Shown here one piece after another: positions 16,971-25,500 of a stretch of 37,152 bases of DNA. This DNA comes from Myxococcales bacterium (GTDB lineage: Bacteria > Myxococcota_A > Polyangia > Polyangiales > Polyangiaceae), in assembly GCA_021847645.1 (NCBI GenBank), contig JAJZQG010000065.1, forward strand, positions 1 to 37,152, in the 5' to 3' direction. Numbering within the stretch: the stretch's first letter is position 1; each line of letters starts with the position of its first letter. Both the position numbers and the translations under genes were made by a program. A model generated the notes under the pieces. That model searched no databases. It was not told the DNA's origin and worked only from the letters and a program-made list of their open reading frames with translations.

Positions 16971-17312
16971 CTAGTCGCAAGTCACCTGACCGATGGTCGC
17001 GAGCATGAGCTGCAGGTAGACGCTCACGGCCTTGCCCAGGACGAAGGAATTGTGGGGGCGTAGACCATCCGAGTTGGACGCGACGACAAGCGACTGACCA
17101 GCCAGCATCGCCGCCGCGCTGGCGTTCATCCATTGCGATTCGCGCACCGAGGCACCGACCGTAGCGGTCAGGGCGGAGCGAAAGGCCTGGGCAGGATCCG
17201 GCGACGTGCCAACGACCCGCACCAGGCTCGGCGGAATGTCACTGTGCAACTCCAGGCCGTCGGCCGTGGGGATCGTGCGGATGACCCGGACCGTGAGCCC
17301 GGTGGGCGACAC
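16971..17312 (-). CDS. Hypothetical protein (113 aa)
   Basis: A GTG at 17310-17312 opens a 113-codon frame with protein-like composition. It starts with an amphipathic strand (GLTVRVIRTIPTADGLELHS), continues with a helix (DPAQAFRSALTATVGASV), and ends VYLQLMLATIGQVTCD. No family was recognised, and no good ribosome binding site precedes the GTG. It is the only plausible gene in the 540 bp between the Fic-like gene and the alpha/beta hydrolase. It could be a small cytoplasmic protein or the remnant of a longer gene, because an in-frame stop lies just 14 codons upstream. Confidence 0.4.
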   Translation of the reverse strand: MSPTGLTVRVIRTIPTADGLELHSDIPPSLVRVVGTSPDPAQAFRSALTATVGASVRESQWMNASAAAMLAGQSLVVASNSDGLRPHNSFVLGKAVSVYLQLMLATIGQVTCD

Positions 17313-17425
17313 GGAATCCGCACTGCCTACCTGCTCGCCGAGCGCGGCAGTCGATTACTGCGGACCACTGAAGCAATCCCTTGGGTGCAGCCCTCGAGTG
17401 CGTCAAGCGGGCCCACGCGTGTGTT

Positions 17426-17450
17426 CCGGCTCACCTCCGCGCGGAGCCGG
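17426..17450 (-). terminator. Hairpin directly after the hydrolase-lipoprotein stop codon
   Basis: CCGGCTC (17426-17432) and GAGCCGG (17444-17450) form a perfect 7 bp stem with an 11-base loop. On the minus strand it begins on the base after the TAG at 17451-17453. No U tract follows. It probably ends the two-gene lipoprotein transcript. Confidence 0.4.
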
Positions 17451-18503
17451 CTACTTGCGGCCCAGCCAGCCGACAATCGCCTCGGCCACGGCCGGGTTGA
17501 CCGGCCCCGCCCAACGCCAGGTCAGACTGTCCCGCGCCGAGCACACGCGGCGAAACCAGTGATCCGCACAATCAACGTGAACGATCGTCGTGGCGCCCGG
17601 TCGCGCCGACTCCACGATACGAGCCGTGCGCAGTTGATCGCCGGGGGCACTGAGCGCATCGCTGTCGCCAACGACCACCGCCACCGGCACGGTCACATTG
17701 CGCCATGCCTTCTCCCAGTCCGTGGAGGCGAGCTGTCGAAAGTAGCTCATGCTCCGGCCCTGGTATCGGCCCTGCGCGTCGAACACGGAGCGGAACTCGG
17801 GGAAGCGGTTGGTGGCTTCCGCCGACGGCATCCGTTCGTCGTACAGCGCCTTCTGCAGGGCAGCCCAGCGATCGACCAGTTGGTCGACCCTTTCCGCCGG
17901 CAAGCCTTGCAGCTGCCACTGCCTGCGCGCATTGGCCAGCTCGTACTGGCGCCAGGGCTGGGGATCGGCGCCGTACACGACGACGCCGGCGACACCGGGC
18001 TCGGAGGCCAACAACGTGGCAATCAATCCGCCGGTGCTGTGGCCGAACAAGTAGATGCGATGGGGGTCGACGAAGGCCTGGCCACGCAACGTGCGAATCG
18101 CTGCGCGAAATCCCTGCACCTCGGCGGCAAAGTCGGTATCGCCGCAGGGCGGCCCGCCGCTCTGCCCGACTCCACTCTTGTCCACGCGCATCGTCACGTA
18201 GCCGGCCTCGTCGAGCGCGTTCAAGATAGGCACGTAGGCAGCGGTCTGTCCCGACGGCGGGTCGAGCGACGCGCAGTCCAACCCCTGGAGCAGCAGCACC
18301 GCGGGCGCGCGGTCCGGGCGCGCCGGGCGAGTGAGCACCGCGCTCAGCGACGTGGCGCCCATCGGGACGCGCAGTCGCAGGACGGATCGCGCGAAAGCCG
18401 ATGGGGCGGTCGCAGGAACATGCGGTGCGCACCCACCGCAGGCCGCTGCGATCGTCCAGAAAGCGAGCATCGCCGCACCAAGCCGGCGGCGACCGTCGAT
18501 CAA
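17451..18503 (-). CDS. Alpha/beta-hydrolase lipoprotein
   Basis: This 350-residue exported hydrolase starts at a TTG (18501-18503) that overlaps the stop of the upstream gene as TTGA, a sign of translational coupling. The TTG start also gives a proper signal (MIDGRRRLGAAMLAFWTIAA) with arginines ahead of the hydrophobic stretch and a lipobox-like cysteine at 22; the later ATG (18470) would remove the basic part. The catalytic serine is S156 in FGHSTGG. An acid (VVGDSDAL) and a histidine (CADHWF) follow in order. LLLQGLDCASLDPP probably forms the oxyanion region. Family members act on esters or peptides; the substrate is unknown. It is expected to sit on the periplasmic face of a membrane. Confidence 0.85.
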   Translation of the reverse strand: MIDGRRRLGAAMLAFWTIAAACGGCAPHVPATAPSAFARSVLRLRVPMGATSLSAVLTRPARPDRAPAVLLLQGLDCASLDPPSGQTAAYVPILNALDEAGYVTMRVDKSGVGQSGGPPCGDTDFAAEVQGFRAAIRTLRGQAFVDPHRIYLFGHSTGGLIATLLASEPGVAGVVVYGADPQPWRQYELANARRQWQLQGLPAERVDQLVDRWAALQKALYDERMPSAEATNRFPEFRSVFDAQGRYQGRSMSYFRQLASTDWEKAWRNVTVPVAVVVGDSDALSAPGDQLRTARIVESARPGATTIVHVDCADHWFRRVCSARDSLTWRWAGPVNPAVAEAIVGWLGRK

Positions 18504-18844
18504 CTTCGCCCCGGAGCGCCGCGCGAGGGGCCGCCGTACTTGACCTGAATCGGCCGCGGCGCGGGCAGGACTGGTTGCTGCGTGTCGGTTGCGACCGGCG
18601 GCGCGGGCGGGGGCGCGGGCGGCTCGTCGATCCCCGGCTCGACCAGCGAGCTGCTCGCCGATGCCGCTGGCGCCGCGGCGCTCGGCGAAGACTCCGGAAC
18701 CGTTACGGCGGTGGGTGCCGCGGACGGTGGCTGCGCCTGCTGACCGGAACCGCAGCCGGCTGCGGGACCGCCGACGAGCAGACCGGCCAGCGCCATGAGC
18801 GCGTCGGTGACGACGGAACGCTTCGGGCCGTGATGAGCACGCAT
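18500..18844 (-). CDS. Small Ala/Pro-rich lipoprotein coupled to the hydrolase
   Basis: This 114-residue product starts with basic residues, then a hydrophobic segment (ALMALAGLLVGGPAAG) ending at a lipobox cysteine, C31. The rest is Ala/Pro/Ser-rich and probably extended, with a short basic tail (IQVKYGGPSRGAPGRS). No family was recognised. Its TGA overlaps the TTG start of the hydrolase gene (TTGA at 18503-18500), which supports both as real, co-translated genes. A GGA about eight bases before the ATG may be the ribosome binding site. The role is unknown; it may anchor or accompany the hydrolase. Confidence 0.65.
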   Translation of the reverse strand: MRAHHGPKRSVVTDALMALAGLLVGGPAAGCGSGQQAQPPSAAPTAVTVPESSPSAAAPAASASSSLVEPGIDEPPAPPPAPPVATDTQQPVLPAPRPIQVKYGGPSRGAPGRS

Positions 18845-18902
18845 GCCAGTTCCATATCAGACCGCCGCGAGGCCGGCAATCGGCACACCGGCAGCGCTGT
18901 GC

Positions 18903-20003
18903 TCACGCGCCATCGCCGCCGCGCGCGCCTGAATTCGTCTGCATGTCGAGCGGTGCCAGGGCGCGCTGGCGGAGCGCGGCGTCACACAGCACCAGCGCCA
19001 GCATGGACTCGGCCACGGGCACCAGCCGCGGACAGATGCACGGGTCGTGGCGGCCAGGCACTTCGATGACCCGCGCCTGTCCTTGGATATCCACCGTTTG
19101 CTGCGCCAGGCTGATCGACGGCGTCGGCTTGACCGCGATGCGAACAACGACCGGCGCACCGTTGGAGATCCCTCCGAGCACGCCGCCCATGTGATTCGAC
19201 GCGAACCCGCCGGGCAGGATTGCGTCGTTGGCCTCCGAGCCGCGACGGCTCGCCAGCTCGAACCCGTCACCGATTTCCACGCCCTTGACCGCGCCGATCG
19301 ACAACATCGCTGCGCCGATGCGAGCATCGAGCTTGTCGAACACCGGATCGCCCCAACCGGCGGGCACGCCGCGCGCCACCAGCTCGATCACACCCCCCAA
19401 CGAGTCGCCCTCGCCCTTCGCCTTCTCGATGGCCGCCCGCATCGCCTCGGCGGCCACCGCGTCCGCGCAGCGAACCGCATTGCGCTCGATCTGGGCCTCG
19501 TCGAACGTGCGCGCCTCGATCGGCCCGATCCGCACGACATGACCGAGCACGCCCACGCCCAGCCGCGCCAGCAACTGCCTCGCGAGCGCGCCCGCCGCCA
19601 CCCTCGCCGCGGTCTCCCGCCCCGAGGTTCGCCCTCCACCGCGCCAATCGCGGAATCCGTGCTTCTTGAACCACGTGTAGTCCGCGTGGCCAGGCCGGAA
19701 CACGTCGCGAATCGACGCGTAGTCCGACGAGCGAACGTCCTTGTTGCGAATCCACATCGCCACGGGTGCCCCCGTGGTCCTGCCCTCGAACAGCCCCGAC
19801 AACACCTCGAGCGCGTCCGCCTCGTCCCGGGTCGTCGTCAGCTCGCTCTGGCCAGGACGGCGCCGGCGTAGCTGCGCCTGGATCGCGTCCAGGTCCACGC
19901 TCATGCCCGCGGGGACGCCGTCCACCACCACGCCGATCCCCGCGCCGTGACTCTCGCCGAAAGTGGTCACCCGGAACAGCTCGCCGAACGTGTTCGCCGC
20001 CAT
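18903..20003 (-). CDS. aroC: Chorismate synthase
   Basis: This 366-residue enzyme removes phosphate from EPSP to form chorismate, the last common step of aromatic biosynthesis, using reduced FMN. All three family signatures are visible: FGESHGAGIGVVVDGVPAGM near the start, GGGRTSGRETAARVAAGALA in the middle, and GRHDPCICPRLVPVAESM near the end. HGFRDWRGGG fits the FMN/EPSP pocket. The ATG at 20001-20003 is preceded by GAGG and shares one base with the aroA stop (TGATG), so it is translationally coupled. It is the last gene of the aroB-aroA-aroC operon. Confidence 0.97.
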   Translation of the reverse strand: MAANTFGELFRVTTFGESHGAGIGVVVDGVPAGMSVDLDAIQAQLRRRRPGQSELTTTRDEADALEVLSGLFEGRTTGAPVAMWIRNKDVRSSDYASIRDVFRPGHADYTWFKKHGFRDWRGGGRTSGRETAARVAAGALARQLLARLGVGVLGHVVRIGPIEARTFDEAQIERNAVRCADAVAAEAMRAAIEKAKGEGDSLGGVIELVARGVPAGWGDPVFDKLDARIGAAMLSIGAVKGVEIGDGFELASRRGSEANDAILPGGFASNHMGGVLGGISNGAPVVVRIAVKPTPSISLAQQTVDIQGQARVIEVPGRHDPCICPRLVPVAESMLALVLCDAALRQRALAPLDMQTNSGARGGDGA

Positions 20004-21220
20004 CACGCACCTCGAGAACGCACGCGTTCGAGCTGCGCCCAAAACGAGGGAAAGGACTTGCTCACGCACCGCATGTCGTGCACACGGATGCCCGGCATTC
20101 GCAGCGACAGCACGCCGAACGCCATCGCCATCCTGTGGTCGCCGTGCGGGTCGAGCTCGGCTGCGACGCCCGCCGACGCATCGATGGGCGCGAGGCCCAA
20201 GCCGTCCGGATGCTCCTCGATGCGCGCACCGAGCTTGCGCAGCTCCTGCGCCAGGACGGCAATCCGATCGCTCTCCTTGATGCGGGCATGCGCCACTCCG
20301 CGGATGCGCGTGCGCTCGGAGGCGAACAAGCACGCAGCCGCGAGCGGGGCGATCAGATCGGGGCTCGCCGACAGGTCGATGTCGTGCGCCCGGGGCCTGC
20401 GCAGCTCCTCGAGCAGCGCGGCGAAGGCGGCGTCGCCCTGGCATGAGCGCGAAGGCTCCGGCAACTCCTCGACGATCACGTCGCGATCCAGCACGAAGCC
20501 CGCAGCGAGCAGGAACGACGCCGACGACCAATCGGGCTCGATGTCGATCACCGCGTCGCAGGGATCGGGGAAGTAGCCGCCAGGGGCGACCCGAACCGAC
20601 GTCTCGCTCGTCCATCGGACGACAGCGCCTGCGCGCGACATCATCGTAGTAGTCATTGCCACATAGGGCGCGGACACCAGTCCGCCCACCATGCGGACCG
20701 TCAAGCCCAACCGCAGCCGCGGAGCGACCAGCAGCAGTCCGCTGGCAAATTGGCTCGACGCCGCGGCGTCGATGTCCACGCACGCCGGAGGCTCGCCCAC
20801 TCTCTGCACCGTGATCGGCGGATAACCCTCTTGGCCGCCGTACTCGACAGCCACCCCCAAGTCCCGCAGAGCTGAGCCGAGAGGACCGATGGGACGCTGC
20901 CGCATGCGCGCGTCGCCGTCGAGCGTGATGCTGCCGTTGGCAACCAGCGACAGGCACGCTGCGAAACGGAGGGCGGTTCCGCCATTTCCGCAGGCAAGCA
21001 CTTGCCCACGGCCTCGCAGCTCGCCCGGCTCGACGACCACCTGGTCGCCGTCCCACCGGACCTCGGCGCCCAGGCTCGCGAGCGCGCGGCTCAAGTGCGC
21101 CGAATCATCGCAATCCAGTGCGCCGCGAAGGCGCACCGGTCGCCTCGAGAGCGCGCCGATCACCAGCCCCCGCTGCGTCATGCTCTTGCTGCCCGGCACG
21201 CGCACGCTCACCGGCGTCAT
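20003..21220 (-). CDS. aroA: 3-phosphoshikimate 1-carboxyvinyltransferase (EPSP synthase)
   Basis: This 405-residue enzyme joins phosphoenolpyruvate to shikimate-3-phosphate. It has the N-terminal VPGSKSMTQR with K12, the PEP loop CGNGGTALRF at 77-86, RMRQRPIGPL, KESDRIAVL and DPHGDHRMAMAF. The PEP loop is usually GNAGTAMRP; here alanine is glycine (G80) and the proline corresponding to E. coli Pro101 is phenylalanine (F86). The length is slightly below the usual ~430. The ATG at 21218-21220 was chosen because it overlaps the aroB stop as ATGA; a longer frame to 21358 would add unrelated residues inside aroB. Confidence 0.96.
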   Translation of the reverse strand: MTPVSVRVPGSKSMTQRGLVIGALSRRPVRLRGALDCDDSAHLSRALASLGAEVRWDGDQVVVEPGELRGRGQVLACGNGGTALRFAACLSLVANGSITLDGDARMRQRPIGPLGSALRDLGVAVEYGGQEGYPPITVQRVGEPPACVDIDAAASSQFASGLLLVAPRLRLGLTVRMVGGLVSAPYVAMTTTMMSRAGAVVRWTSETSVRVAPGGYFPDPCDAVIDIEPDWSSASFLLAAGFVLDRDVIVEELPEPSRSCQGDAAFAALLEELRRPRAHDIDLSASPDLIAPLAAACLFASERTRIRGVAHARIKESDRIAVLAQELRKLGARIEEHPDGLGLAPIDASAGVAAELDPHGDHRMAMAFGVLSLRMPGIRVHDMRCVSKSFPSFWAQLERVRSRGA

Positions 21221-22347
21221 CGCCCGCCCCCTCCCCGAGCCGCCCTCGTTTCCGAGAGCGCCCGGGTCCAGGACTGCCGCAACGTCTCGATCGACACCGG
21301 TCGGGCGTACTGGCCGTCCGCCTCGTCCATCACGCCCAGTCGCACCGGCAAGGCGCAACGCACAAGTCCATCGCGGGTCTTCTTGTCGGAACCGAGCAGC
21401 GGTGCCACCCGATCGAACGGCGGAGGATCGAACGCGGCCAGCCCGAGACCGTCGACGACGCGGTCGATACGCGCGCGCTGCTCTGCGGGCAGGCCCACGA
21501 GCGACTCAGCCGCGCGCGCCTCCACGAGCATGCCGAAGGCGACGGCGGACCCGTGAGCCACCGAGTGCGCCGAACCGCTCTCCACTGCGTGCGCGATGGT
21601 GTGCCCGAAGTTGAGAATCTGCCGAAGCCCGCTCTCGTGCTCATCGGCTCCGACGACGTCGGCCTTGAGCTGCACGCAGCGCTCGATGCTGGATTGCGGC
21701 AGGGCGGCTCCAGGCTCTCGGGCGATCTGCTCGAGCGTGGCGAACAGCAGGGCGTCGCCTATGACAGCCATCTTGACGACCTCGGCAAGGCCGTTGCGAT
21801 ACTCTTCCGGCGGCAACGAGGCGAGCGCACCGGTAGCGAGCAGCACGGCGCTCGGCGCATGGAAGGCGCCGATGAGGTTCTTGCCGTGAGGCGTGTTGAC
21901 GGCGGTCTTGCCGCCCACGGATGCGTCGACCTGGGCGAGCAGGCTGGTGGCGACATGGATGACGGGAATGCCGCGCAGGAACGTGGCAGCGACGAAGCCG
22001 GCCATGTCGAGGGCGATTCCGCCGCCCACACCGATGACACAGGCGCCACGCTCGATTCCGGCGTCGAGCATGGCGTCCTCGAGCCGCGCCTTGGTCTCGC
22101 GCGTCTTGTGCAACTCGCCGGCAGCGAACGAGAGCCGGAGAACCGATGGGCCGGGCGCGGGAAGGGCCTGTTGGACGGCATCACCAAACAGCGCCGCCGT
22201 ATTGTCGTCGCCGATGATCACGGCTTGGCGGCAAGCCGGGCGCCAGGCCTGGCGGAAGAAGGCCCCGAGGTCGTCTCCGGCGAACACGGGATACCGCGCG
22301 CCGGCCCCGGTGCGAACATCGACGATCTTTCTCAGGGCAAGGTCCAT
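21217..22347 (-). CDS. aroB: 3-dehydroquinate synthase
   Basis: This 376-residue enzyme converts DAHP to 3-dehydroquinate using NAD and a divalent metal. The NAD-binding GVGGGIALDMAGFVAATFLR, the segment with TSLLAQVDASVGGKTAVN and HGKNLIGAFHAP, and the metal-site FGHTIAHAVE are all present and intact, as is the PEEYRNGLAEVVK helix. The ATG at 22345-22347 was used; a TTG three codons upstream is possible. It is the first gene of the operon. The 204 bp between it and the macroglobulin-like gene upstream hold no clear gene. No aroK/aroL is found next to it. Confidence 0.97.
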   Translation of the reverse strand: MDLALRKIVDVRTGAGARYPVFAGDDLGAFFRQAWRPACRQAVIIGDDNTAALFGDAVQQALPAPGPSVLRLSFAAGELHKTRETKARLEDAMLDAGIERGACVIGVGGGIALDMAGFVAATFLRGIPVIHVATSLLAQVDASVGGKTAVNTPHGKNLIGAFHAPSAVLLATGALASLPPEEYRNGLAEVVKMAVIGDALLFATLEQIAREPGAALPQSSIERCVQLKADVVGADEHESGLRQILNFGHTIAHAVESGSAHSVAHGSAVAFGMLVEARAAESLVGLPAEQRARIDRVVDGLGLAAFDPPPFDRVAPLLGSDKKTRDGLVRCALPVRLGVMDEADGQYARPVSIETLRQSWTRALSETRAARGGGGR

Positions 22348-22551
22348 GGCAGCCAACCAGCCGCCAGTACCACGAAAGGCGCGCCGCGCCTACGCCGCCA
22401 CCGAAGCCGCCCTCGCGCCCTGTCCCACGAGCCGGACGACTCTCGCTGCCAACGCGCCCAGCCGCGACTCGACCACAGGCAGCAGCCATCGTTCCAGCGA
22501 CGACTCGGCATCGAGCCGTAATGCAACGGACTACTTCTCGGGGATGGGCCC

Positions 22552-25500
22552 TTATCGAACGACCAGCGGCCTCGACGGCGCCAGCGCGCGCTGGGCCTCT
22601 TCGAACGCGAGCCTCGCCTCGGCCTCGGGCACGGTGAACCGACCGGGCATCGAGAATCGGATCGGCACCTCGAACACCGTCGGCAGGGAGCTGTCGTCCA
22701 TTTGGCGGCGAATCGTCAGCACGCCTTGCACCTGCCGGATGCCCTGCACCGGGGCCGCGAGGGACGCGCCCGCGGGAAGCGGAATCCGCAAGTCGACGGT
22801 CGTGGGCCTGCCCAGCTCCTGCTTGAGCGTCACCTCCAGGCGCGAGGTCATTTCGGCCTGGGCGGTGGTTGGCCAGGTCAGCTCGACGCGAATCGGGCTG
22901 GGTCCTTCGGACCACGGGCGCGCCCACCACCGCAATCGCTGCCGCTGCAGTCTCGCCAGCACGGGAGCGCCCGAAGCGCGCACCAGCACGGTGTCGGTGC
23001 CGGCGGGCAAGGCGATGACCTGCGCGGCAGAGGGCGCGAGATCGAACGGCATCTCCCGGCCTCCTGCAACCACCACGACATGGGCCGGACCTCCGGAGGG
23101 CGGCGATGCCGACAGAAGCGCTTGCACAACCCCGCGCGTGGAGGACGTTGTGCCGTATCCCCCGTAGGTATCCCGCTGCACCAGCAGCCATGAGGCGAGC
23201 TTGTCGGTCGTGGCGGCCAGCTTGACTCCCTGCACCGAGACGCGAAGGAGCGCGGAATACACCGCAGCGCGGGCGGCGCGGCTGGCCGCGGACGCGCCAG
23301 GCAGCTCGATCATCCCGTTGGGCTGCAACTTCACCTGCTCCTCGAGACGTCGCGCCATGGCGGCAGCGACCGCGGCGCGATGTGGGCGATCGGAGAGCGC
23401 CAGCACCGCACGCGCCAGGGCCACCGGATCGGCCGACTTCATCACGGCTTCGGTCGCGCCCGTGACGAACGCATCCCAGCACGCGGGAATCACGCCCCCG
23501 ACGGGAGCCGGCTCCAGCTCGAGCCACGCCACGGACATCTCCGCGGTCGGCTTGCCCTCGGGTGGACATTCGGAGGGCTTGGGCAGCGCGCTGGCAGCGG
23601 ACTTGAGCTCAGCCACGTTGACCCTCGCCGCGGCTTCCTTCCACACGGCCTTGTCACGCACGATCTGCGCGTACGTGGCAATCCGTCCCAGGGCACGCCG
23701 CGCCAGCTCCCCGGCGCGCGCCGCCAACGGATCGCCCTGCCCTCCCCGCGCAATCGCCCACCGCCGAATACGCAACGCCGCATCGAGCGAGTCCGCGATC
23801 GCATCCGGTGTGCGCAGCCGATCGGGTTCGAGCGAGTCCAGCGCGGCGCCGAGCAGAGGCTCGTACCCTCGCTCGATCGTCAGCTTCGGCGCGCCGACCG
23901 CCGTCGTCGCGGCCGGATCGATCGGCAGCGAAAGCGACGACTCCCCGGTTACCCAGGCCATCTGGCTCACGTCCGTCAGCTCGCCCGCGGGCTTGATCTC
24001 CCACTGCTGCTGCGCCACGTCGTCGGGCAATCCGGGGACCGAGGATCGCACGGTGAGCACCGCCGTTCCGGGCCGCGGCGCCCGCAAGCGTACGCGCAGC
24101 TCCGCCACCCCGCGGGCGGCAATAGCCAGGGTCTTGTTCGCGTCCGCGGCATTCGCGAGCGCGGCCGCCCCGGAGGCCGCCACGGCCAATGAGGCTCTCA
24201 CCGGCGCCGCCGTCCGGTTCCGCAGCGAAACACGCACCGCGCCTTCGTCCCCTTGGACCCAAGACACGCCCGCATCGATGTTCGAGGACAGCGGCAAGGA
24301 CACCGGGATGTCGGTCATCGTCGCGGCCGGGCGCGCCCGATCCGGCACGCCCACCAGCGCCACGCGCCAAGTCGTTTCCACGCCGCCCAAAGGTATCCTC
24401 AACGTTACGTGCCCGCGCGCATCGGTCCGCACCGGCGGAATCCATGTCGTGTTGTCCCTTGTCACGCCCATCCGCAGGCGCGGCGCGCTGGCCCGATGCG
24501 ATCCTCCCAGCCTCCCGTGGCCGCTGCCGTACCCCTGCCCCGAGCCGGTTCCGCTGCCGTGTCCCACCGTGCTGACCTCGCCCAGCGAGGTGCCCGTCAG
24601 CTGCTCGAACAGCGATTGCCACGCACTGACGGTGGCGTCGCCCACATCCATGTCCAGACGGGCGTCGACCAGCGTGTCTTCGCTCACCGCCTCGGCGTAC
24701 GGCGTCCGGGTCGCCAGCACGCGCTCGAACGGATCGCGAACGTCGTCCGCCGTGCCGATCACGCCGTCCGGGCCGGGCGCGTGCAGCTCGAAGCCGTGGA
24801 CGGTCAGGAAGGGCAGGTTGAGCTTCGCCCCTTGGACGAACTGCATGGTACCGCCCCAAGGGTCCACCAGGGCAGATTCCGGCAGCTGGCCGTCACGAAC
24901 GATGCGACGGAGGATCGCGCCGGGATCGCGCAGGGCCGGCTCATCGGCGCCGAGCTGACGGTCGTGGATGTAGCTCCTGACCTGCATCAGCACGCGAAAC
25001 AGCTTGAGCCGCGTCACGCGCCTGGCCACGTTGTCGAAAGACACCTGATGGTCAATTGCCATGATGTCGCTGAGCGAGAACGGCTCGCCGCCCGGCGTCA
25101 CGGGCTGCTCGGACATCGCCGCCGTCACCAGCGTCCACAGCTCCGGGTTGAACGTCCATCCCCCCGGGCCCTTGCGCCGCACGTCGCGCAGCCGCTCCGG
25201 CGACTCGGTCGACTCCAGCACCGCCCCCTCGAGCGAATGGACAACCGCGCGGAACGCCTCGTCGAGCGTGGCCTGCACCGACGCTCCCGGGTCGAGTACG
25301 GGCGCCACCAGCGCCCGCGCATGATTGCCAATCAGGCCGCGTCGCAGCGGATCGTAGCTCGCATCGCCGTCGAGGAATCCGTCGCAACGCTCGTCCTCCA
25401 CCGTCATGTCCTTGCACAACGCGCGGCGCGTATCCAGGTTCCACAACCCCTCGACCGAGCCGCCGCCGTACAGATCGTAGACCACCGCAGCGACCGCGCC

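Noticed and set aside
22390..22530. Short minus-strand frame downstream of the macroglobulin gene with an amphipathic LERWLLPVVESRLGALAARV pattern
   Set aside because: It looks protein-like but has no ATG, GTG or TTG near its beginning and a stop immediately upstream. It may be a decayed remnant, but chance in GC-rich DNA cannot be excluded.
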